Shown here one piece after another: positions 1-6,351 of a stretch of 10,905 nucleotides of DNA (position 1 is the stretch's first letter; the number at the start of each line of letters is the position of its first letter). The stretch is taken from NCBI GenBank assembly GCA_030741455.1, contig JASLVI010000045.1, forward strand, positions 1 to 10,905, in the 5' to 3' direction. The DNA is from Candidatus Poseidoniaceae archaeon. GTDB taxonomy: Archaea > Thermoplasmatota > Poseidoniia > Poseidoniales > Poseidoniaceae. The position numbers were made by a program, and so were the translations under genes. The notes beneath the pieces are model-generated. The model was not told where the DNA came from and did not search any database. It worked only from the letters and a program-made list of their open reading frames with translations.

Positions 1-173
1 AGAGGCGGGAGATCATCAACAAGAATCGGTGGCGCATGCGTTGGTTCTACGACGTCAGGAGTGTTGTCAATGGCTTGTGATTGTGATGCCAAAGGCAGCA
101 AAAGCATCAGCAAAACCAGGAACATTGCCTGCCTTGAATTGGAAAATGTAGACGCTCCGCTCATAATCGCCAT
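1..173 (-). CDS. Exported protein with signal peptide, N-terminus only
   Basis: Minus-strand reading frame, open to the window edge, about 57 codons visible. The Met at 164 starts a classical signal peptide: a short polar N-region with one Arg (MSGASTFSNSRQ), a hydrophobic core AMFLVLLMLLLPLA, then a small-residue site (SQSQA) where signal peptidase I could cut before IDNTPD. The mature part starts Pro-, Asp- and Thr-rich, like the linkers of secreted archaeal proteins. No lipobox Cys is visible, so a lipoprotein is unlikely. An in-frame ATG at 173 would add three residues, but the TATA box at 190-198 is best placed for a leaderless start at 164. It lies 61 bp downstream of the rhomboid gene on the same strand but seems to have its own promoter. 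The function cannot be told from this fragment. Confidence 0.7.
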   Translation of the reverse strand, partial: MAIMSGASTFSNSRQAMFLVLLMLLLPLASQSQAIDNTPDVVEPTHAPPILVDDLPP

Positions 174-189
174 CCCTCACCACAAATCG

Positions 190-198
190 ATATATTTT
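190..198 (-). promoter_or_regulatory. TATA box of the exported-protein gene
   Basis: The minus strand reads AAAATATAT here, the most TATA-like sequence in any gene gap of the window. It lies 26-34 bp upstream of the ATG at 164, the distance expected in archaea when transcription starts at the start codon (leaderless mRNA). No Shine-Dalgarno motif precedes that ATG. The spacer 174-234 holds nothing else I can recognise. Confidence 0.5.
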
Positions 199-234
199 GA
201 TGGTATCGCTTCACCGTTCGTTCAATCCCCAATA

Positions 235-1335
235 TTAGGCCTGTTTTGGCCACGAGAGGTGCTTTGGTTCTTTTGAACATTGTAATTGGGGACCAGTCCT
301 ACGTTCAACCATTCCGAGAGGGGCGAGACAAACGGGACAATCACCCGCTTCTGCAATGTGCTCCATCCATGCAATGCGTGTTTCTGCTTCGTCGCCAGCA
401 TCGCGCAACTTTCGCAGCGGCTCTCTGAGTTTCTTTGGAACTTCAAGGCCCAATTCTGTCCATGGATCTTCCATCGTAGAAATATCTGCCATTGAGGATT
501 TCATTTGTTCAAAACCTGCTCGAGAGGTTCCAAACCCTCTCGGCCCACCATCGATGACACCCATTGGATAAGGACCTCCCTTTGCAACCAATGGAAGCAA
601 GGCATAAGCAAGAACGAATCCGCCAATATGAGCCATATGGGCTACGGTCGAATAGCCACCTAAACCAACGGCGTTGAATGCTCGAATCAATTCAAATCCA
701 AAATAAAACAGAGCGATAACGGTTACAGGCCATGGTCGAATGAGGATGAGTGGAAACGGTATCTCATCTTTTGGCCAACCTGCCAGATAGGCTCCTAGAA
801 GCCCATATGCTGCTCCTGAAGCACCCCATGAAGGCGTTCCTGAGCCGGAATTGAACAACACCCAGGCGATGGAACCGCCGAGTAATCCTGCAACGTAAAT
901 CATTGTGAATCGTTTCGTTCCAAGACGTTGCTCCAGAGGTATTCCGACCAAAGCAATGACCAATACATTCCCAAGAACGTGCGTTACATCATTCATGCTA
1001 TGGAGGAAACCCGCAGTGAAGAGCGTTGGAAGGTGAACGAATGAATCCAGGCGATTTGGAATCAACCAAAAATCAAACCAGACGAATCTCAATTCCACGC
1101 CGTATGAGTCCAAAACAACAAATGCATATTGAACGATATAACCGAGAAGTAACCCTACCGATATACCCAATGCAATGGGTGTTTTGTTACGGAACGAATA
1201 GACGATTGGTGATGCGATTGCAAGCATCCAAAGAATAAGAATCAGCCATTCTGAGGCACCGAATGTTGTAAGGTACAACTGCCCCATACACAGCCCAGTC
1301 TTTGGCCGACTATGGGTCTTGTCCTGACGTAGCAT
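235..1335 (-). CDS. Rhomboid family intramembrane serine protease with C-terminal zinc-finger-like tail
   Basis: A protease that cuts substrates within the membrane using a Ser-His dyad. The 366 residues hold about seven membrane segments. The rhomboid core is clear: H119 and N123 (HVLGN, oxyanion/loop positions), nucleophile S173 in GASG (171-174), followed by GLLGAYLAG, and catalytic H236 in HMAHIGGF. Two extra hydrophobic segments (about 30-48 and 53-75) precede the core. After the last helix a soluble tail of about 110 residues ends in CPVC (333-336) plus C353 and H359, which could bind one zinc. The ATG at 1335 gives the longest form. The ATG at 1287 (MGQLYLTTF) is a real alternative: it drops a polar 16-residue leader and leaves room for promoters between this gene and the divergent ccm operon. 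The substrate is unknown. Confidence in the family is high. Confidence 0.93.
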   Translation of the reverse strand: MLRQDKTHSRPKTGLCMGQLYLTTFGASEWLILILWMLAIASPIVYSFRNKTPIALGISVGLLLGYIVQYAFVVLDSYGVELRFVWFDFWLIPNRLDSFVHLPTLFTAGFLHSMNDVTHVLGNVLVIALVGIPLEQRLGTKRFTMIYVAGLLGGSIAWVLFNSGSGTPSWGASGAAYGLLGAYLAGWPKDEIPFPLILIRPWPVTVIALFYFGFELIRAFNAVGLGGYSTVAHMAHIGGFVLAYALLPLVAKGGPYPMGVIDGGPRGFGTSRAGFEQMKSSMADISTMEDPWTELGLEVPKKLREPLRKLRDAGDEAETRIAWMEHIAEAGDCPVCLAPLGMVERRTGPQLQCSKEPKHLSWPKQA

Positions 1336-1363
1336 TCATTCATGTGAGATGTTTGGCAGGGAT

Positions 1364-2596
1364 ATGAGCGAATCAATTCTTACGCTCGATGACGTCACAG
1401 TGCGTCGTGGTTCTTCGATTGTTTTGAAGAACCTCCATCTCGATGTAGAACAGGGGCAATTGGTCTTGTTGAATGGAGAAAATGGCGCAGGTAAATCAAC
1501 GATCATCGAAGTTGCCGCAGGATTACTCCCCTTAGAAACGGGTGAAGTTCAGCATCATAATGAATTGGTTTTGGATGCCTCTGGACGCTCAAAACGACCA
1601 CAATCTGCATTTGGTTTGGCCTTGCAATCCGATGGTTGTGTTGGAAGCCAACGTGTCGAGGAGCACCTTCTCAATGCGCTCGATCTCGCAGGTGGACGAA
1701 TCGATGTTGCGCCATGGCTGGAACGCTATAACCTCCTCCATCGCCGACATGATTTAATTGCATATTTGTCGGGAGGTCAACGAAGAAAGGTTGCGATGCT
1801 GGCGGGCATATTACCGGGATTTGTAGGAAAGCAACCAAAACTCCTGCTTCTAGATGAACCAGCCTCAGGACTTGATGAATCATCAAGAATGAAACTCGTC
1901 GAAGACCTTCATGCACTACGATCAAGAGGTCATGCTCTCCTCTTAGCAAGCCATCATTCGGATTTCAAAGCATGTGCTACACACGTATTTTCAGGAAATG
2001 AATTGATTTCAAACGAAGTAGAGGATTCAGACTCACTTCCGCATCATGACATTGAAACCGATGTCGGTTCCAAGAATGTTGTCGTTCGAACAAGCATTGC
2101 ATTGAATCAGCGAACACTTGCAACCGTTGCAACAAATGGAATTGCAGGTTTCCTAACATTGGGAATATTACTAGCACTCGTCGATCCAAATGCTGCAGAT
2201 TCCAACCTCATTCAAGCATCTGGATTGTTCTTGAGCGCTGCATTTGCAGCAGGCCTTGTTGGCGATAGTATGGTTTCCATGCTCCATGAACATCGAGCAC
2301 TTGATTGGTGGAAAGCACACCGACAAGGGATTCCTCATTCCTATGCGCATGGATTTGTTCTAGGAACTGGTTTGACGGCGCTCGCACAACTTGGATTCGA
2401 TGTGGAACTCTCCTGGCAGTTAGTTCTAATCGGGGGTTTGGTAACAACCGTAACGATGGCAATTGTTCGAGGGATGGATTTAGCAACCTCTCGTTTGGCT
2501 CGGCCTAAAGCAGCTTACACGCGGATATTAACACCGATTCTCATTCTTCCGTTTGCGCTTATTGTCCAATGGATTACGGATTCAAACCTGCTATGA
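1364..2596 (+). CDS. ccmA: Heme exporter ATPase CcmA fused to a CcmB-like membrane domain
   Basis: An ABC ATPase and its permease in one 410-residue chain. The N-terminal ABC domain has Walker A GENGAGKST (38-46), a Q-loop Gln near 88, signature LSGGQ (135-139), Walker B LLLLDEP (160-166) with D-loop SGLD, and switch His in LASHH. After a linker with acidic and His residues (about 218-240), residues 250-410 carry about five hydrophobic segments, with a charged loop (MLHEHRALDWWKAHR) placed like the cytosolic loop of CcmB. CcmA and CcmB are normally separate; CcmB is usually about 220 residues with six helices, so this domain is short and divergent. The next genes are ccmC and ccmD, which supports System I cytochrome c maturation. 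The ATG at 1364 fits the usual CcmA N-terminus; an in-frame ATG at 1349 adds five residues. The ABC call is certain; the CcmB call rests on context and layout. Confidence 0.85.
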   Translation: MSESILTLDDVTVRRGSSIVLKNLHLDVEQGQLVLLNGENGAGKSTIIEVAAGLLPLETGEVQHHNELVLDASGRSKRPQSAFGLALQSDGCVGSQRVEEHLLNALDLAGGRIDVAPWLERYNLLHRRHDLIAYLSGGQRRKVAMLAGILPGFVGKQPKLLLLDEPASGLDESSRMKLVEDLHALRSRGHALLLASHHSDFKACATHVFSGNELISNEVEDSDSLPHHDIETDVGSKNVVVRTSIALNQRTLATVATNGIAGFLTLGILLALVDPNAADSNLIQASGLFLSAAFAAGLVGDSMVSMLHEHRALDWWKAHRQGIPHSYAHGFVLGTGLTALAQLGFDVELSWQLVLIGGLVTTVTMAIVRGMDLATSRLARPKAAYTRILTPILILPFALIVQWITDSNLL

Positions 2597-2634
2597 ATGC
2601 AATGCTTCAAAGCAAGAGATAGGATGGAAGGACC

Positions 2635-3327
2635 ATGACCAAACGAGTTGCAGAATCAATACTTCTGCTCGGATTTATGGGAATTGGTCTTACGCTTGCG
2701 CTCGCATTTCTCAAAGCACCGAGCGTATCCATCAACGCATTCGAGTCACCCGATGCTCAACGCATCTTCTATTGGCATGTTCCTGCTGCTTGGGCTGCGT
2801 TTATTGCATTCGGAGTCTTATTCCTTGGTTCAGCATTGTGGTTCTTTCGACGATCCGAACTCGGATGGAGAATGCATGTTGCAGGTGCAGAAGCTGGGCT
2901 TGCAACAGGGCTGATGACGGTTTGGAGTGGGATGGTATGGGGTTCTGCAGAGTGGGGCGTTCCTTGGGATTGGACCGATGTCCGCTTGAACACCTTCGGT
3001 TTGCTAACCTTCCTTGCCCTATTTTTGGTTCTCGGACGACCTTCGCAACCAGATGGTGTTGAAACACGAGATACCTTTTCGACCTTCGGATTGTTTGGTT
3101 TTGTCCTTGTTCCAGTCACCTATGTGGCGACTCGGTTGTGGCAAATCCGTCATCCTGGACCAGTCGTTGGCGGCGGGGATAGCGGGAGTCTGAATGGAGA
3201 AATGGCACTTATTCTCCTCATTGGAGCGATATCGTTCACGACCTTCATCATCGGCCACATCCTCATGAGCATGCGAATTACGTCACTTGAACAGCGGTTG
3301 GAAAGCATTCAAGAACCAATGGATTAG
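2635..3327 (+). CDS. ccmC: Cytochrome c maturation heme-handling protein CcmC
   Basis: An integral membrane protein that binds heme at the outer face of the membrane and passes it to the chaperone CcmE. It has 230 residues and six predicted helices, close to the usual family length. The two axial heme histidines are visible: H48 in FYWHVP and H173 in IRHPGP. Between them is the tryptophan-rich WWD signature, WGSAEWGVPWDWTDVRLN (102-119), which contacts heme. This combination separates CcmC from CcmF, which is much longer. The start at 2635 has a purine-rich GGAAGGA just upstream. The gene follows ccmAB after 38 bp and is followed by ccmD after 9 bp, so the three are almost certainly co-transcribed. 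CcmE, CcmF and CcmH partners are not in the window. Confidence 0.94.
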   Translation: MTKRVAESILLLGFMGIGLTLALAFLKAPSVSINAFESPDAQRIFYWHVPAAWAAFIAFGVLFLGSALWFFRRSELGWRMHVAGAEAGLATGLMTVWSGMVWGSAEWGVPWDWTDVRLNTFGLLTFLALFLVLGRPSQPDGVETRDTFSTFGLFGFVLVPVTYVATRLWQIRHPGPVVGGGDSGSLNGEMALILLIGAISFTTFIIGHILMSMRITSLEQRLESIQEPMD

Positions 3328-3336
3328 GTGTTGATT

Positions 3337-3495
3337 ATGGCGGAAGGTTTGACGTATCTTGCAGTCGCCTATCTCGGGATGCTTGTCGCAATCGGCATCT
3401 GGACATGGACCGTCTTTACTCGAAGCAATAATCTTGAACAACGAATTCACGCAGTTGAAGAATACTTTATTCGTGACAAAACCGAAGAGCAGTGA
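3337..3495 (+). CDS. ccmD: Small heme exporter subunit CcmD
   Basis: A 52-residue membrane peptide. Residues about 6-28 form one hydrophobic helix (TYLAVAYLGMLVAIGIW and on), followed by a charged, probably helical tail (RSNNLEQRIHAVEEYF) and a polar end. This is the CcmD pattern: one helix with an AY near its start and a cytosolic tail. CcmD binds the CcmABC complex and helps release heme-loaded CcmE. The sequence alone would not prove the family; the position 9 bp after ccmC and the matching topology carry the call. The ATG at 3337 is used; in-frame GTG and TTG codons between the ccmC stop and that ATG are less likely starts. Its TGA lies next to the nmd3 start, which points to coupled translation. 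Confidence 0.75.
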   Translation: MAEGLTYLAVAYLGMLVAIGIWTWTVFTRSNNLEQRIHAVEEYFIRDKTEEQ

Positions 3496-3500
3496 GGTCC

Positions 3501-4568
3501 ATGAATCGAGAACTAGGAGGCGATTTTTGTCTCGTGTGCGGGAGTGGACCGCCCCTCTTCTCAGATCGAATGTGCGAGGCATGCACTCGGAAACGAACGC
3601 AACTGGCAAATGTACCTGAAAATACTAATTTCACGCAGTGCGCTCGTTGTGGACTTATCGATATCCAAGGCCGATGGGTCAATATTCCTGAAGACGAACT
3701 TTGGGACGAACTGATTCAACGGAATGTCGCATTTCATCAGAATGCTGAAGAAATTGGTCTTGGATTTGAACCTCAAATTGTTTCAGACCGGCACACCTTA
3801 ATCCACATACAGATGGAAGGCGTCATCGATGATTTGCTCTACACTGAAGAGCATACCATGCGAGCTCGCCGTTCAAACGGTGTTTGCTTAACCTGCACCC
3901 GACGTGCAGGCAATTACTTCGAGGCGACCGTACAACTACGTTCAACTGGCCGTCGGCTCGAGGAAGAAGAGTTGAACAACTTACGCTCCAGTCTCGATGA
4001 TGTTATCGAAAATCTCAGCGATGACCCGATGTTCTTCATTACAAACGAAGGGCCCGTTACGGGAGGTTATGATGTCGTGATGGGTTCGAAAGGTTTGGCA
4101 CGTGCTTGGGGTCGGCATCTTACTGAAACTTGGGGTGGCCAGGTCATGGAAACCAATTCAACGGTTGGACGAAAAGATGGCATCGATGTGACTCGCCTCA
4201 CATTGTTGTATCGAAAACCTGGCTACGACCTAGGTGATGTAGTCCGTTGGAGAGGCGAATTGTGGCGACCAAGTTCTTGGAGCAAAGATGGAGCAATCAT
4301 GGAGCGAATTTCGCGACAAGAACGTACGGGAGCGACATGGCGAGATCTTGAGGGCGCAACGGTTCTTGCTCAAATGAAAGACCACTTGGTTGCTGATATC
4401 CTCAACCTTGACGATTCAGCAGCAGAATTCCTCGATCCAAGCAACTGGGAGATGGCATCGGTTCGGCTTCCGTGGGACTTCAATGGCGCTTCAAAACTAC
4501 GTCTCGCAAAAATCGATGGTGAATTCATCGCCCTCCATGATATGGCCCTTGACCACTCGGAATCATAG
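3501..4568 (+). CDS. nmd3: Archaeal Nmd3-like large ribosomal subunit biogenesis protein
   Basis: Homolog of eukaryotic Nmd3, the adaptor that binds the 60S subunit late in assembly. In archaea there is no nuclear export, so a role in 50S maturation or quality control is inferred. The N-terminal region has paired cysteines typical of the family: C10/C13 (FCLVCG), C25/C28 (MCEACTRKR), C47/C50 (QCARCG) and C129/C132 (VCLTCTRRAGNYFEATVQLR), which would bind zinc. The remaining half (to residue 355) holds the mixed alpha/beta domains and a small beta-rich domain around GDVVRWRGELWRP. The ATG at 3501 sits 5 nt after the ccmD stop, with GAGGT just upstream. A GTG at 3492 would add three residues and overlap ccmD by 4 bp. 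The gene is part of the ccm transcript by spacing, although its job is unrelated to heme. Confidence 0.92.
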   Translation: MNRELGGDFCLVCGSGPPLFSDRMCEACTRKRTQLANVPENTNFTQCARCGLIDIQGRWVNIPEDELWDELIQRNVAFHQNAEEIGLGFEPQIVSDRHTLIHIQMEGVIDDLLYTEEHTMRARRSNGVCLTCTRRAGNYFEATVQLRSTGRRLEEEELNNLRSSLDDVIENLSDDPMFFITNEGPVTGGYDVVMGSKGLARAWGRHLTETWGGQVMETNSTVGRKDGIDVTRLTLLYRKPGYDLGDVVRWRGELWRPSSWSKDGAIMERISRQERTGATWRDLEGATVLAQMKDHLVADILNLDDSAAEFLDPSNWEMASVRLPWDFNGASKLRLAKIDGEFIALHDMALDHSES

Positions 4569-4604
4569 GAGTTCATATGAAGGTCAAACCTTCCATAGAG
4601 GCCT

Positions 4605-5702
4605 ATGGGCGATGAAGATTTGAACATCGGCGACCTGTGTCAACAATTGGACACGGAGGGAATGATTGGGTTCACAGAATCCTTTGTTTCCGACATCGAG
4701 GCCGGCTTTTCTGCTGTTAATGAAGAGCATTTGCCTTGGCTCGCTGGAATCAAGATGGGGAATTGGAAAGGCGTTCTATGCCTTGGAATGGGCGGGTCTG
4801 CTGCTGGAGGCGATTTCTTAGCACGCCTTGCTGATGCTGATGGATCCAAGCCAATCATCGTTCACCGAGGCTATCAACTTCCATCATGGTGGACGAAAGA
4901 CTGGCTTATTTTGGCAACCTCGCATAGTGGAAATACGGAAGAAACTGTTGCAGCTACCGAGTCTGCGTTGAAGCAAGGCGCAACCGCCATTGTGATAGCA
5001 ACCGGCGGTATTCTCGCAGGATTGTGCGAGTTGCATAACGACTGTCATTTGATATCATCCACTGGTGGACAACCTCCACGAACTGCGTTCGGCCATCTCT
5101 TTTCTCGCCAACTCGCCCTCATTGAACAGATTGGTATTCTTCCAACTCAGCAATTGGAAGCACGAGAAGCGATGATGGTTCGGTTGGAATATGCATGTCA
5201 ATCCAATGATTTTCGTAAGCCTTCAGGCGCTCCTTTACTCGACCTTGCGATGGCCTTAATGGACCACCCAATCGCTTTGCTTGGACCAAATGAAATGCAG
5301 CCAGTATTGGTTCGATTCAAAAATCAATTGAATGAGAACTCTGGCCGATTTGCACGAATTGGAATCGTTCCTGAAATGAACCATAACGAGATTGTTGCAT
5401 GGGGAGGTCTTTCAGATGATGCGGACCCTGAACGTTCCAATCAAGCAACCTTGTTTTTGACATGGGATGCAATGCATCAACGCGTTCGAAGTCGTATCGA
5501 TTGGATGATTGAACATACACCGACCGATTTTGCTTGGAAGATTCACGGAGAGGGCACCTCGTTGCTTGAAGCGCTCCTTCACCATTGCATTGTGATGGAT
5601 TGGCTCACCATCGCCCTCGCCTTTGTTCATGGGAAGGATCCATCAGCGATTCGCCCAATTCAAGCATTAAAGGCGTATCTTGCAGATGATGCTTCAGTAT
5701 AA
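4605..5702 (+). CDS. Bifunctional phosphoglucose/phosphomannose isomerase
   Basis: Interconverts glucose 6-phosphate or mannose 6-phosphate with fructose 6-phosphate in the cytosol, for gluconeogenesis and sugar-nucleotide supply. The 365 residues hold two SIS domains. Visible family motifs are GMGGSAAGGD (61-70), the phosphate-binding TSHSGNTEET (105-114), QPPRTAFG with R159, NHNEIVAW with the catalytic Glu E262, H291 in the helix DAMHQRVRSR, and K356 in IQALK near the C-terminus. These match the residue set described for the Pyrobaculum enzyme (Arg, Glu, His, Lys). The usual family length is 300-350, so it is complete. It starts 36 bp after nmd3, and an ATG at 4577 is out of frame and stops early. 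The 3' end overlaps the convergent M23 gene by 9 bp. Which of the two sugars matters in the cell cannot be read from the sequence. Confidence 0.92.
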   Translation: MGDEDLNIGDLCQQLDTEGMIGFTESFVSDIEAGFSAVNEEHLPWLAGIKMGNWKGVLCLGMGGSAAGGDFLARLADADGSKPIIVHRGYQLPSWWTKDWLILATSHSGNTEETVAATESALKQGATAIVIATGGILAGLCELHNDCHLISSTGGQPPRTAFGHLFSRQLALIEQIGILPTQQLEAREAMMVRLEYACQSNDFRKPSGAPLLDLAMALMDHPIALLGPNEMQPVLVRFKNQLNENSGRFARIGIVPEMNHNEIVAWGGLSDDADPERSNQATLFLTWDAMHQRVRSRIDWMIEHTPTDFAWKIHGEGTSLLEALLHHCIVMDWLTIALAFVHGKDPSAIRPIQALKAYLADDASV

Positions 5703-6308
5703 GTTGCCCAAGATATTTCTCGGATCGGGATAAATTTCGAGTGCTTCTTCTCTTTTTTCAGGAGAGACAACCCCTTGCAAATCAGGAACAAGTGGTTCGA
5801 CAAAGGATAATTGAAGATGAACATGTGGAGGCCACCCCCCATTTTCATGCTCTCCACCAATGGTTGCAATTTGGTCACCTCTATTGATTCGAGCACCAAC
5901 TTTGAGATTGACCAATGATTCACGCGACAAGTGGCCATGGAGAAGCCAAATGTTCCGATGATGCCCATTGATTTGGAGTTGATGTTCAGTAACAATCGTC
6001 GGACCATAAGAGCCATCTTCATCATTATCGGCGAAACTGTGAATCGATCCATCTTCAAATGCGAAAATCGGTGTCGTCGCAGGGCCTCCTATGTCAAGCC
6101 CGACATGGATGGTTCGCTCTCCTCCAAACAGAGCCTGTGTGTACATTCCTTTCCTATCCTCATCGTAACGGCCGATGGTATACTCAAAATGCTGGTTCCA
6201 ATCACGCTGTGGCTTCTGAAGATTCAGCACCCAATACTCGTGTGGAAGATGAATAATCGGGTGAAACTGATTCTCCCCCGTTCCAGCTAAATCTGGGCAA
6301 CCCCACAT
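5694..6308 (-). CDS. Stand-alone M23 (LytM-type) metallopeptidase-like protein, no signal peptide
   Basis: A protein of 204 residues with a complete LytM/lysostaphin-like zinc site: H68 and D72 in HVGLDIGG, H126 in LHGHLSRESL, and H162/H164 in PPHVHLQL. Conserved stretches HSFADNDEDGSYGP (90-103), ATIGGEHENGGWPP (148-161) and YPDPRNILGNLY (193-204) recall the M23 subfamily also found as the middle domain of APH-M23-class III aminotransferase fusions, here as a single domain. That relation is from memory of the family. No signal peptide or membrane segment is visible, so it probably acts in the cytosol. M23 enzymes usually cut peptidoglycan, which archaea of this type are expected to lack, so the substrate is unknown. 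The ATG at 6308 is the first Met and seems acceptable. The gene is flanked by a convergent isomerase and a divergent GT-C gene. Confidence 0.86.
   Translation of the reverse strand: MWGCPDLAGTGENQFHPIIHLPHEYWVLNLQKPQRDWNQHFEYTIGRYDEDRKGMYTQALFGGERTIHVGLDIGGPATTPIFAFEDGSIHSFADNDEDGSYGPTIVTEHQLQINGHHRNIWLLHGHLSRESLVNLKVGARINRGDQIATIGGEHENGGWPPHVHLQLSFVEPLVPDLQGVVSPEKREEALEIYPDPRNILGNLY
5753..5758 (+). terminator. Possible U-run terminator for the ccm-nmd3-isomerase transcript
   Basis: A T6 run within the pyrimidine-rich stretch CTTCTTCTCTTTTTTC lies about 50 nt after the isomerase stop on the plus strand, without a clear hairpin. Archaeal transcription often ends at such U-runs. It lies inside the antisense M23 coding sequence, so the bases may be constrained by codons for Glu and Lys instead. 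Confidence 0.3.
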
Positions 6309-6335
6309 GGTCCGAAGACGGGATTCTCCTCTAAG

Positions 6336-6351
6336 AGTTCATGCATGAACT
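6336..6351. promoter_or_regulatory. Perfect 16-bp palindrome between divergent genes, candidate operator
   Basis: AGTTCATGCATGAACT is identical to its own reverse complement. It lies between the starts of the M23 gene (6308) and the GT-C gene, and covers the 6345 ATG. If the GT-C gene starts at 6381, the site falls 30-45 bp upstream, where a repressor dimer could control both directions. By chance a perfect 16-mer palindrome should occur about 0.17 times in a window this size, so it is suggestive but not proof. Confidence 0.35.

Noticed and set aside
61..276. Plus-strand open frame of 71 codons at the left end
   Set aside because: It is antisense to the signal-peptide gene and runs into the rhomboid 3' end; its translation has no recognisable composition or motif, while the minus strand has a clear signal peptide and TATA box.
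1364..2596. Drug or lantibiotic ABC exporter instead of CcmAB
   Set aside because: ABC-first fusions occur in several exporters, but the adjacent ccmC and ccmD and the CcmB-like charged loop make heme delivery the better reading.
2553..3062. 169-codon plus-strand open frame
   Set aside because: It is a frame shadow of ccmC; the translation is rich in Cys, Arg and Ser without a domain, while the ccmC frame has the complete heme motifs.
4579..4607. Two small hairpins between nmd3 and the isomerase (GAAGGT-CAA-ACCTTC and CATAG-AGGC-CTATG)
   Set aside because: Stems of 5-6 bp are common by chance, neither is followed by a T-run, and the second covers the isomerase start codon without a clear regulatory logic.
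4577..4615. Short leader peptide frame before the isomerase (ATG, 12 codons, TGA)
   Set aside because: It is out of frame with the isomerase, has no ribosome binding site, and no run of regulatory codons suggesting attenuation.
5694..6308. M23 protein as an anti-bacterial effector or phage lysin
   Set aside because: There is no signal peptide, no cell-wall-binding domain, no immunity or holin partner next to it, and its motifs match a housekeeping-like subfamily.
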